Positions 8,596 to 16,274 of a DNA stretch of 64,000 bases are shown in pieces. The DNA is from Streptomyces sp. RPT161 (lineage in GTDB: Bacteria; Actinomycetota; Actinomycetes; Streptomycetales; Streptomycetaceae), in contig NZ_JAPZVN010000008.1 in the NCBI RefSeq assembly GCF_027533845.1, positions 240,119 to 304,118 of the forward strand, written 5' to 3'. The position numbers and the translations under genes were made by a program. Position 1 is the stretch's first letter. Every line of letters begins with the position of its first letter. The notes beneath the pieces are model-generated. The model saw nothing but the letters and a program-made list of their open reading frames with translations. It ran no database searches and had not been told where the DNA came from.

Positions 8596-10350
8596 TCACA
8601 GCGCGTACAGCGGGTTGGGCACGGTCCCGTGGACGGCGGCGTGCGGGCGCTGCGGCCGGTCGCGGTAGCCGTCGAGGTGCAGCCGGTTGCGGTTCAGGCA
8701 GAGCCGGTCGATGCGCGGGGTGAGCAGGTCGAAGGTCACGAAACGCTCCTTCAGCTCGGGGAAGCGGTCCTGGTGGCGCAGCACCTCGTCGCGCACCAGC
8801 CCCCAGAACTCGTCCTCGGGAACGCCGAGTTGGTCCTCGCACAGCGGGGCGAGGTAGCGGAAGACGCCGACGAACAGGCCGGAGTGGATGAACTGGGTGA
8901 GGAACGTGGGTGGTTCGGTGAGCAGCACCTCCCGTACCGCGTCGGGCATGGTGCGGTGTTCCGGTAGGGGTTCGGCGCTGATGTTGATGTCGTCCACGAA
9001 GTCCTTGATCGCCAGCCGGACCGGTACGTCGTCCTCGTCGAAGACGACGATGGCGTTCTCGCCGTGCGGGGAGAAGACCGTTCCGTACTGGTAGAGGAAG
9101 TGCAGCAGCGGCGGCAGCAGGGCGGCGAACAGGCGGCGCAGCCAGGTGTGCGGGGCGAGTCCGGAGCGGCGGACGAGTTCCGCGGTGAAGGACCGCCCCT
9201 CGGGGTCGGTGTGGATCAGCGCGGCGAGGGTGCGGGCGCGCTCACCGGGGTCGAGGTGTCCGGTGAGCGGTTCGCGCCAGATGGCGCCGAGCAACTCCTT
9301 GTACTGGTAGGGGACTTCCGGCAGCCGGCGGTAGACGGGGTGGTCGACGGCGACGGAGGCGACCTCGCCCAGCAGGATCACCCGGCAGTCGTCGCGCAGG
9401 AACGGGTCGGCGTCGCGCACCGCGTGCACCCAGGAGGTGACGGCGGGCGCGGCGAGGGTGCGTTCGGTGGGCAGTCCGCGCCAGACGAGGGTGTTGAGGA
9501 TGGACAGCGGCAGTTTGACGGTGTGCCGGTCGGGGCGGCTGGTGTTGAGGAAGGTGCGGATGGACTGCTGCGGCAGCCGCAGATCGCCGTCGGTGGGCAG
9601 TGGGACGATGTCGTCGGCGGCGATGGAGGAGGCGAACAGCGGCAGGACGGTCTCGTCCCACTGCCACGGGTGCACCGGCAGGTAGAGGTAGTCCTCGGGC
9701 ATCAGGCCGCGCTCGCGCAGCGTACGGGCGAACAACTCGCGTACCGGTTCGTCCAGTTCGCGGGAGTAGAGCCGCTCGGGGCCGCTCAGCGACGGTACGC
9801 CGCGGTAGGCGGCGAGGGTGGTGCGCACCGCGATCCACGGCAGCGGCTGGGCGCGGCGGGCCTCCGGGGTCCAGCGGTCGGCGTCGCTGGCGGAGAAGCC
9901 GAGGCGGCCCTTGTTGACCACGATCCAGGGGTGGCCGGTCTGCCTGCCCTCCAACTCGGCGTAGTCCAGGTCGGCCAGTTCGCCGGCGTCGAGCGCTACG
10001 GCGTCCAGCCTGGCGTCGGCGATCAGTGTGGCGTTGAGTTCGCGTACCAGGTGGCCGAGGGTGTCACCGGTGATGCCGAGCTGGCGGTGTGCGTGGGTGA
10101 GGAAGTGCAGCGGGTCGCCGGTGGGGGTGAGCGACCGCGGGTCGACCCGCCAGCTTCCGTAGGCTCCGCGGCGGGCCTGGAAGTGGTAGGTGACGCCGTC
10201 CGCCAGGTCCAGCCGGTAGCCGCCCGCTTCGTCCTGGGGGATCGGGGTGAGCACCTCCTCGTAGCAGAACTCGCCGATCATCTTGGCGAGCAGACGGCGG
10301 GCGACGCGGATCCAGATTCCAGGGTCGAGTTCTGCGGGACGGTATAGCAC
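8596..10350 (-). CDS. IucA/IucC-family NIS siderophore synthetase (second copy in operon)
   Basis: A 584-residue NRPS-independent siderophore synthetase. These enzymes adenylate a carboxylate (often citrate) and condense it with an amine or hydroxylamine. Family marks are GHPWIVVNKGRLGF near residue 140, LPVHPWQWDETVLPLF near 224, QQSIRTFLNTSRP, KLPLSILNTLVW, and the ATP-site segments SPHGENAIVVFDEDD and KDFVDDINISAE near 433-462. The GTG at 10350 follows AGGAG seven bases away. It is the last gene of a four-gene unit, 36 bases after the acyltransferase. The NKGRxGF variant separates it from the partner synthetase at 11182-13092, so the two probably add to citrate at different steps, as RhbC and RhbF do in rhizobactin assembly. 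Confidence 0.93.
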   Translation of the reverse strand: MLYRPAELDPGIWIRVARRLLAKMIGEFCYEEVLTPIPQDEAGGYRLDLADGVTYHFQARRGAYGSWRVDPRSLTPTGDPLHFLTHAHRQLGITGDTLGHLVRELNATLIADARLDAVALDAGELADLDYAELEGRQTGHPWIVVNKGRLGFSASDADRWTPEARRAQPLPWIAVRTTLAAYRGVPSLSGPERLYSRELDEPVRELFARTLRERGLMPEDYLYLPVHPWQWDETVLPLFASSIAADDIVPLPTDGDLRLPQQSIRTFLNTSRPDRHTVKLPLSILNTLVWRGLPTERTLAAPAVTSWVHAVRDADPFLRDDCRVILLGEVASVAVDHPVYRRLPEVPYQYKELLGAIWREPLTGHLDPGERARTLAALIHTDPEGRSFTAELVRRSGLAPHTWLRRLFAALLPPLLHFLYQYGTVFSPHGENAIVVFDEDDVPVRLAIKDFVDDINISAEPLPEHRTMPDAVREVLLTEPPTFLTQFIHSGLFVGVFRYLAPLCEDQLGVPEDEFWGLVRDEVLRHQDRFPELKERFVTFDLLTPRIDRLCLNRNRLHLDGYRDRPQRPHAAVHGTVPNPLYAL

Positions 10351-10386
10351 GAAGCGGCTCCTGGGACGAGGGAGTGGCGGTTGCGG

Positions 10387-11154
10387 TCACAGCAGATGGC
10401 GCAGCGCCCGGTCGCGGATCATCAACGCCGCGCGTTTGTCGCGCAGTTCGAGTTCGGCGGCGAAGCGGAATCCGGCGCCGAGGAACGCGGCGACGGACGG
10501 GGTGTTGCGCAGGTCGGGTTCGGCGATGACCCGGGCGCAGGCTGGTCGGTGGTCGAGGATGTGGTCGGCGACGGCGCGCAGCAGGGCGGTGCCCAGGCCC
10601 CGTCCGCGGTCGGCGACCTTGCCGATGAGCAGGTGGATGCCGGTGTCATGGGGACGGGACGGGTAGTAGCGGGCGACGGGGTCGAGGTCGGCGCGGTAGA
10701 CCTCCCAGTAGCTCATGGGGGTGCCGTCCAGGACGCCGAGGCAGGGTCGGCTTCGGCCGTCTGCGTCGAGTTGGGTGCGCAGATGGCGGCGGGTGGTCTC
10801 CTCGGGTCCGGCGAGTTGCCAGAACTCGTCGACCGCCGGATCGTTCATCCACCGCGTGATGATGGGCACGTCACGGTCGGGGACCACCGGGACGAGTTGG
10901 AAGACGCCGCGAGGGGTGTTGACCGGGCCCCAGCCGCTGATGTCGTCGAGCAGGTCGTCGACCAGGCTCCTGGTCAGCGAGCCCGCTCCCGCCGCCGGGA
11001 CGCTGGGCGGGATGACCAGGTCGACGGCGTCGGAGTCCAGGGTGAGGTCCAGGGTGTCGTCGCCGCTGCCGGTGGTCGTTGCGGGGCGGTTGTCAGTGGT
11101 GGCGTCGATACTGGCACTGACGTCGGTGTTGGTACTGGAGTCGGTGGGCGGCAT
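10387..11154 (-). CDS. AlcB/RhbD-type GNAT siderophore acyltransferase
   Basis: A 255-residue protein. Its first ~75 residues are low-complexity (Asp, Thr, Ser, Ala). The rest is a GNAT domain of the siderophore-acylating type: DRDVPIITRWMNDPAVDEFWQLAGP near 92-116, MSYWEVYRADLDPVARYYP near 145, and the acyl-CoA loop GRGLGTALLRAV near 185. RhbD, IucB and AlcB of this family transfer acetyl or succinyl from CoA to an N-hydroxylated amine to form a hydroxamate. It lies between the two NIS synthetase genes with gaps of 27 and 36 bases, so it is almost certainly part of the operon. The acyl group is unknown. Confidence 0.88.
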   Translation of the reverse strand: MPPTDSSTNTDVSASIDATTDNRPATTTGSGDDTLDLTLDSDAVDLVIPPSVPAAGAGSLTRSLVDDLLDDISGWGPVNTPRGVFQLVPVVPDRDVPIITRWMNDPAVDEFWQLAGPEETTRRHLRTQLDADGRSRPCLGVLDGTPMSYWEVYRADLDPVARYYPSRPHDTGIHLLIGKVADRGRGLGTALLRAVADHILDHRPACARVIAEPDLRNTPSVAAFLGAGFRFAAELELRDKRAALMIRDRALRHLL

Positions 11155-11181
11155 CGGTGGCGCCCCTCCTCTCCTGGAGTG

Positions 11182-13092
11182 TCACGCCGCTGGTACGGCA
11201 AGGGGGTTGGGGATGGTGACGTATACGGACTGGGTGTCGACCGGGCCCACGAGTTCGTCCAGGCCGTGCAGGCGGGTGAGGAGGTTGGCCTTGCAGCGCA
11301 GGGTGGTCGCGTGCAGCAGCCGCTCCGGGAGCGTGGAGCCGCTGTCCTTGGCGGCCTGTACGAGGAAGCGCCGGAAGGCGGCGAGCAGCACCTGTTCGTC
11401 AGCGAGCCGCTGGGCGCCGAACGCGCCGATGAGACCCAGGGCGTTGTTGATACCGAGGTAGTAGGCGAACCGCTCGTCCGCCACCTCGTCGGCGACGAAG
11501 GTCTCGCTGGCGGTGCCGATGCCCGGCAGCCGCCGACCGAGTTCGGCACGCCGGGACTCGCGGAAGTAGTAGCCCTGGTTGTCGCGGTAGCGTCCGCCGG
11601 TGGGCCAGCCGTCGGCGTCCAGCAGGACGAGGGTGTTCTGCTGGTGGGCTTCGAGTGCCACACCGGCCTGACCGTCCAGCCAGAGCACGGGGCCGACCAC
11701 GGTGTGCAGATAGCGCAGGAACCACTCGGTGGCCACGGCCGGGCCGGTCCTGCCGGTACGGGCGGCGAGCCGGGCGACGATGTCGGCGAGTCGGGAGCGG
11801 GCGAGCGTCGGCGGGCAGCCGGGCCAGGGGCGCGGAGAGGTCAGCCCGGCAAGGCAGTTGATGTCGTCCTGCGCGCCGAACGAGACGTGGCGCAGTACGA
11901 CGTCGAGGCCGGGAACGGGTTCGCCGTCGGGTGTGTCGACGGCGAGCCATGCCGGGTCGCGCACGATGTCGAAGCCGGGGTGGTTGGCGTGCCACTGCTG
12001 GGCGAGTCCGCTGCGCAGCAGCCGGTGGACCTCCACGCCGCGGACGAGTTCCTTGCGGAGGTTCTCCCGGCGGGAGTTGGTGATCCGCACGGCGAGCGAG
12101 AGCTTGAGCATCGCGGGCGCGTCGGGCCGGTAGACGGTACGGATGGAGGAGGTCGGATGCCAGTGGTCGCCGTACGGGCCGAGGTCGTGCAGCAGTCCGG
12201 CGTCGAGGAGTTGGCGCACCCGGGGGCGGTGCCGTACTTCGCGTGCCTGCCAGGGGTGCAGCGGCAGGGCCACGGTGCCGGGCGGCAGCCTGAGTCCCTT
12301 TCCGGCCAGTCGGGCGGTGACGCGGTCGGCGGGGATGGAGCGGCCGCGGTCGGTCCAGGCGGAGTCGGTGGCCAGCACCGAGCGGTCGACGGCCATCCAG
12401 TGCAGCGGATACGCGCCGCGGGTCTCCGGCGAGTAGACGCGGGCCTCCGCGCCGGACAGGTCCTGGCGGCTCTTGGGGGTGGGGTGCAGCGGATGGCCGA
12501 GCAGCAGCGACTGTTCGGCTTCCAGGAACGGCGGGGTGCCGGGCGGTGCGGTCGGGTTGGCCCGCCGGTCGTCCACGAAGACCGCGGTGCGGCCCACCGA
12601 GTCGGCGACCCGGGCGGCCAGGTCGGCGGCCTCCTCGGCCGCGGCGCCGGTCTCCCGGGCGAGCAGTACGGCGAGGGTGACGGCGTCCACCGGCGCCCCG
12701 GACGGCATGGCGGGCGGGCCGAAGCGGTGGGTGCCGACCGCGGACCAGTGCCGTACCGGGACATGGAGCGTGACGCCGGTCGAGGTGAGCGGGATCCGCA
12801 GTGTGCCGTCCGGGTCCGGGGTGCCGCCGGTCTCCCGCGCCCAGCAGCGCAACAGGCTCTCCAGGCCGGCGTGGTTGGCGGTGGCGTAGGCGTCCCGCTG
12901 CTCCAGCGGGTCGGTGTCCCGCGGCCCGGTGTGCGGCACACCGTTGTGCTCGGCGTCGAAGTGGCCGGTCTCGGCGTGGTCCGCCGGTTCGGCGTCGGCC
13001 CGGCGGGGCGCGGACGGGATGGCGGGGCCGCGGGCGGGGCCCGGCGGGGTGGCGTCGGGCGTGGCGTCGGCCAGGGGCGGGTGGGAGGTCAT
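11182..13092 (-). CDS. IucA/IucC-family NIS siderophore synthetase (first copy in operon)
   Basis: A 636-residue synthetase. Marks are LLLGHPLHPTPKSRQDL near residue 200, LPLHPWQAREVRHRP near 277, SSIRTVYRPD, MLKLSLAVRITNSRRENL near 330, and EAHQQNTLVLLDADG near 490, the NIS adenylation-site set in the form seen in IucA/RhbC/AcsD-like enzymes. The first ~75 residues are a Pro/Ala/Asp-rich extension without a recognisable domain. The ATG at 13092 is chosen; an open frame continues to 13314 but its translation is Arg/Pro-rich and non-conserved in character. The gap 13093-13324 to the aminotransferase holds nothing recognised. Confidence 0.92.
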   Translation of the reverse strand: MTSHPPLADATPDATPPGPARGPAIPSAPRRADAEPADHAETGHFDAEHNGVPHTGPRDTDPLEQRDAYATANHAGLESLLRCWARETGGTPDPDGTLRIPLTSTGVTLHVPVRHWSAVGTHRFGPPAMPSGAPVDAVTLAVLLARETGAAAEEAADLAARVADSVGRTAVFVDDRRANPTAPPGTPPFLEAEQSLLLGHPLHPTPKSRQDLSGAEARVYSPETRGAYPLHWMAVDRSVLATDSAWTDRGRSIPADRVTARLAGKGLRLPPGTVALPLHPWQAREVRHRPRVRQLLDAGLLHDLGPYGDHWHPTSSIRTVYRPDAPAMLKLSLAVRITNSRRENLRKELVRGVEVHRLLRSGLAQQWHANHPGFDIVRDPAWLAVDTPDGEPVPGLDVVLRHVSFGAQDDINCLAGLTSPRPWPGCPPTLARSRLADIVARLAARTGRTGPAVATEWFLRYLHTVVGPVLWLDGQAGVALEAHQQNTLVLLDADGWPTGGRYRDNQGYYFRESRRAELGRRLPGIGTASETFVADEVADERFAYYLGINNALGLIGAFGAQRLADEQVLLAAFRRFLVQAAKDSGSTLPERLLHATTLRCKANLLTRLHGLDELVGPVDTQSVYVTIPNPLAVPAA

Positions 13093-13324
13093 CGCTGTGC
13101 TCCGTGGGGGGTGGACGACGGTGGGACGGCCTGGGAGCGGTGGTCGGCGGTACGCCGTCCGGTGGGGCGGCGCGAGGTACGACGGAGGGTTACCCCACCC
13201 CGGGCGGGTGCGATGCCCCGGTTTGGGATCACTGGGTGCGCGACCGCCTGCCCTGTGATCCGGGCGCGCGTCTCGCGCTCCGCGTGCTCCCGGCGCGTTC
13301 TCGGCACCGCGCACCGGCCGCGAT

Positions 13325-14788
13325 TCATTTCGCGCCGCTCGCCTTCGCCTTGCGGGCCAGCCGGTCGGCGGCGGCGATGGCGTCGGTCAGCCGGTCGAGC
13401 ACCGCCTCGGTCTGCTCGTCGGTGATGGTCAGCGGTGGCAGCAGCCGCACCACGCTGCCGTGCCGTCCGCCGAGTTCCACGATCAGTCCTCGGCGCAGTG
13501 CCTCGGTCCGTACGGCGGTGGCGAGTTGGGGGGCGGCGGGCAGTGCGCCGTACTCGTCGCGGTCGGCGTCGGCGTCGACCAGCTCGACGCCGATCATCAG
13601 GCCGCGTCCGCGTACGTCGCCGATGCAGGCGTGGTGGGCGGCGAGGCCGCGCAGCCGGGTGAGCATCCGGGCGCCCACCGTGGCGGCCCGTTCGGCCAGC
13701 CGGTTCTCCTGTACGTAGCGCAGGGTGGCCATGCCCGCCGCCATGGCGAGCTGGTTCCCGCGAAACGTTCCGGCGTGTGCTCCTGGCTGCCAGGCGTCGA
13801 GTTCCGCGCGATAGACGATCACGGCGAGCGGCAGGCTGCCGCCGATGGCCTTGGACAGCACCATGACGTCCGGCACGATCCCGCTGTGTTCCACCGCCCA
13901 GAAGGCGCCGGTGCGGCCCACCCCGGTCTGCACCTCGTCGACGATCAGCGGGATGCCGCGTCGCTCGGTGATCTCCCGCATCCGGCGCAGCCAGTTGTCG
14001 GGGGCGGGGATCACTCCGCCCTCGCCCTGTACCGCTTCCACGACCATCCCGGCGGGCGGCTGCACGCCTCCCTTGGGGTCGTCCAGCAGGCTGGCCGTCC
14101 AGCGCGCCGACAGCTCGGCGCCCCCGGTCCCGCCGACGCCGAACGGGCAGCGGTAGTCGTACGGGTAGGGCAGCCGGGTCACCCGGGCGTCGGCGTCGCC
14201 GACGGTGGCCCGGGCGGCGGTGTCGCCGGTGGCGGCGAGCGCGGCGGAGGTCATCCCGTGGTACGCGCCGGAGAAGGCGAGCAGTCCGCCGCGTCCGGTG
14301 GCGGTGCGCACCAGCTTGAGCGCGGCCTCCACCGCGTCGGTACCGGCCGGGCCGCAGAACTGGATCCGCGCGTGGTCGGCGAGTTCCGGCGGCAGGGTCT
14401 CCAACAGGGCGGTGGTGAAGGCGTCCTTGATGGGGGTGGCGAGGTCCAGGACGTGCAGCGGCGCACCGGAGTCCAGTACCGAGCGGATCGCCTCCAGCGC
14501 CACCGGGTGGTTGTGGCCGAGCGCCAACGTCCCAGCGCCGGCGAGGCAGTCGAGGTAGCGTCGGCCGTCGGCGCCCTCGATGGTCATGCCGCGGGCCCGT
14601 ACCGGCACGATCGGCAGTGACCGGGCGTAGGTGCGCGCCGCCGACTCGCGTGCCGCCTGCCGCCGCAGGATGCCCTCGGCCTCGCCGCCGCCACCGCCCT
14701 CGACTCCGTTGCCGGGCAGCGCAGTTGCGAGCCGCTCGGCGGACTGGGTGGGCGCGGAGGCGAGGGCGGTGGATGGCGTTGCGGCCAC
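13325..14788 (-). CDS. Class III PLP aminotransferase, diaminobutyrate--2-oxoglutarate type
   Basis: A 487-residue aminotransferase that heads the siderophore unit. GAGTLALGHNHPVALEAI near residue 88, FCGPAGTDAVEAALKL near 143, FSGAYHGMT near 170, LIVDEVQTGVGRTG near 283 and the PLP lysine in MVLSKAIGGSLPLAV near 313 are the family signature. The FCGPAGTDAVEAALKLVRTATGR version is typical of L-2,4-diaminobutyrate aminotransferases (RhbA, Dat), which make diaminobutyrate from aspartate semialdehyde and glutamate. Residues 1-40 are Gly/Ala-rich and non-conserved. In rhizobactin-type clusters such an enzyme is followed by a decarboxylase giving 1,3-diaminopropane; none is encoded here. Confidence 0.92.
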   Translation of the reverse strand: MAATPSTALASAPTQSAERLATALPGNGVEGGGGGEAEGILRRQAARESAARTYARSLPIVPVRARGMTIEGADGRRYLDCLAGAGTLALGHNHPVALEAIRSVLDSGAPLHVLDLATPIKDAFTTALLETLPPELADHARIQFCGPAGTDAVEAALKLVRTATGRGGLLAFSGAYHGMTSAALAATGDTAARATVGDADARVTRLPYPYDYRCPFGVGGTGGAELSARWTASLLDDPKGGVQPPAGMVVEAVQGEGGVIPAPDNWLRRMREITERRGIPLIVDEVQTGVGRTGAFWAVEHSGIVPDVMVLSKAIGGSLPLAVIVYRAELDAWQPGAHAGTFRGNQLAMAAGMATLRYVQENRLAERAATVGARMLTRLRGLAAHHACIGDVRGRGLMIGVELVDADADRDEYGALPAAPQLATAVRTEALRRGLIVELGGRHGSVVRLLPPLTITDEQTEAVLDRLTDAIAAADRLARKAKASGAK

Positions 14789-14930
14789 GGGACGGGTCCT
14801 CCTGGGAGGTTGGCGTTGGGGTGCGCGGAGGGCGTTTCCCTCCCCGTGTCAACGCCCGGGGCGGCGGCTGGCAACGGCCGTTGGGGAGACCTTGACGGTC
14901 GGACGGCGCACCACGGCGGGGGCCCCAACC

Positions 14931-14942
14931 TTCACAGGTGAA
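14931..14942. promoter_or_regulatory. Short palindrome upstream of the siderophore operon and the protease gene
   Basis: TTCACAGGTGAA is a perfect 5-2-5 inverted repeat in the 283-base divergent gap (14789-15071), 143 bases before the aminotransferase start and 130 before the protease start. It does not match the 19-base DmdR/IdeR iron box; its role is unknown. Confidence 0.3.
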
Positions 14943-15071
14943 CCACACACCCCCCGTAAACCGTCCCCATCGGCAGCGGCATGATGGTGCATCGCTCCAC
15001 GCCGGAGCATGACAAGGACACATCAGCGTCTTGACGTCCTCGGACGTGAGACATCAGGGGGAGAACACCCA

Positions 15072-16208
15072 ATGCCAGCCATCCGCCGGTCCGCTCTCGC
15101 CACGGCGGCCGTCACCGCGGTCATCGCGCTGTCGGCCACCGCGTGCGGCCCGAACCAGCCCGACGCCGACGCCAAGCCGAGCGCGTCGGTCGCCCCGGCC
15201 GGGCAGTCGACACCGAAGCTGCCCGCCCGGGACCTGCAGAAGTGGAAGCAGGGCGACTGGAAGAAGTGGGACCACTGGGCGCACCAGGCGGCCGACTTCA
15301 TCAACCCGGTCATCAAGAACCTGTGGAAGCCGTCCCGGATGAGCCAGGCGAAGGACAGCCCGAACGAGGTTCCGACCAGCATCGGCCAGGACCGGGGGGT
15401 CTCCGACCCGGCGCCCGCGGCGAAGGCCGCGCAGGCGGTGCAGACGCCGTACCACAACAACGCGGCACCGGTGGGCAAGGTGTTCTTCGACACCCCGCAG
15501 GGCTCGTTCGTCTGCTCCGGCACGGTGGTCGACGACCCGGCGCACCCGGGCAAGTCCAACCTGGTGTGGACCGCGGGCCACTGTGTGCACGCGGGCGCCA
15601 AGGGCGGCTGGTACCGCAACATCGCCTTCGTGCCGTCCTACAACGACCAGGCCCTGCCCGCCTCGCAGGTCAACTCCGCCCCGCAGAGCGAGGTCGCCCC
15701 GTACGGCGTGTGGTGGGCGGACTGGGCGCAGACCTCCAGCCAGTGGATCTCCACGGGTTCGGAGACCGGCGGCTACGGCTCCCCGTACGACTTCGCGGTG
15801 CTGCACGTGAAGCCGGAGAACGCGGGCGGCAAGTCCCTCCAGGAGACGGTGGGCGCGGCCCTGCCGGTGTGGTTCAACGCTCCGGCGGTGAACCAGTTCA
15901 GCTCGGTCGGCGCCTGGGGCTACCCGGCGGCCGCACCGTACGACGGCCAGAAGATGTTCGACTGCCTGGGCAAGCCGGGCCGGTTGTCGCTGGACCCGAG
16001 CATGCCGACCGAGTACCGCCTGGGCTGCACGATGACCGGCGGTTCCTCGGGCGGCGGCTGGTTCGCCAAGATGCCGAACGGCCAGGTGGCGCTGGTGTCC
16101 AACACCTCCATCGGGCCGGCCGACAACACCTGGCTGGCCGGACCGCACCTGGGCCCGGAGGCGCAGGGCGTCTACCAGGCGATCAGCCAGAAGTTCGCCA
16201 ACCAGTAG
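15072..16208 (+). CDS. Secreted trypsin-like serine protease, probable lipoprotein
   Basis: A 378-residue exported protein. The N-terminus (MPAIRRSALATAAV, then a hydrophobic stretch ending LSATAC) looks like a lipoprotein signal peptide with Cys at about residue 25, giving an anchored extracellular enzyme. A charged linker follows. The S1-type catalytic triad is visible: His in VWTAGHCVH near 178, Asp in SPYDFAVLHV near 241, and Ser in MTGGSSGGGWF near 324. Cysteines near SFVCSG/AGHCV and FDCLG/RLGCT could form two disulfides. The ATG at 15072 has an AGGGGAG site at good spacing and is preferred over an ATG at 15009. The substrate is not predictable. Confidence 0.88.
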   Translation: MPAIRRSALATAAVTAVIALSATACGPNQPDADAKPSASVAPAGQSTPKLPARDLQKWKQGDWKKWDHWAHQAADFINPVIKNLWKPSRMSQAKDSPNEVPTSIGQDRGVSDPAPAAKAAQAVQTPYHNNAAPVGKVFFDTPQGSFVCSGTVVDDPAHPGKSNLVWTAGHCVHAGAKGGWYRNIAFVPSYNDQALPASQVNSAPQSEVAPYGVWWADWAQTSSQWISTGSETGGYGSPYDFAVLHVKPENAGGKSLQETVGAALPVWFNAPAVNQFSSVGAWGYPAAAPYDGQKMFDCLGKPGRLSLDPSMPTEYRLGCTMTGGSSGGGWFAKMPNGQVALVSNTSIGPADNTWLAGPHLGPEAQGVYQAISQKFANQ

Positions 16209-16226
16209 GACGCGGCACACGAGTTG

Positions 16227-16260
16227 AGGCCCGCCGCCCCGGAAGGGCTGGCGGGCCTCG
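16227..16260. terminator. Terminator between protease gene and hflX
   Basis: A 10-base stem (16227-16236 and 16251-16260) with a 14-base loop lies between the convergent 3' ends and probably acts in both directions. Confidence 0.8.
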
Positions 16261-16274
16261 GTGCCGGAGTGCGC

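Noticed and set aside
13093..13314. N-terminal extension of the first NIS synthetase
   Set aside because: The 74 extra codons give Arg/Pro/His-rich sequence without family character; the ATG at 13092 is adequate.
10381..13425. Open frame of about 1,000 codons on the plus strand across the siderophore genes
   Set aside because: It is Gly/Val/Arg/Gln-rich without motifs; the minus-strand acyltransferase and synthetase are well supported.
14789..15071. DmdR/IdeR iron box
   Set aside because: The palindrome at 14931-14942 is too short and does not match the 19-base consensus.
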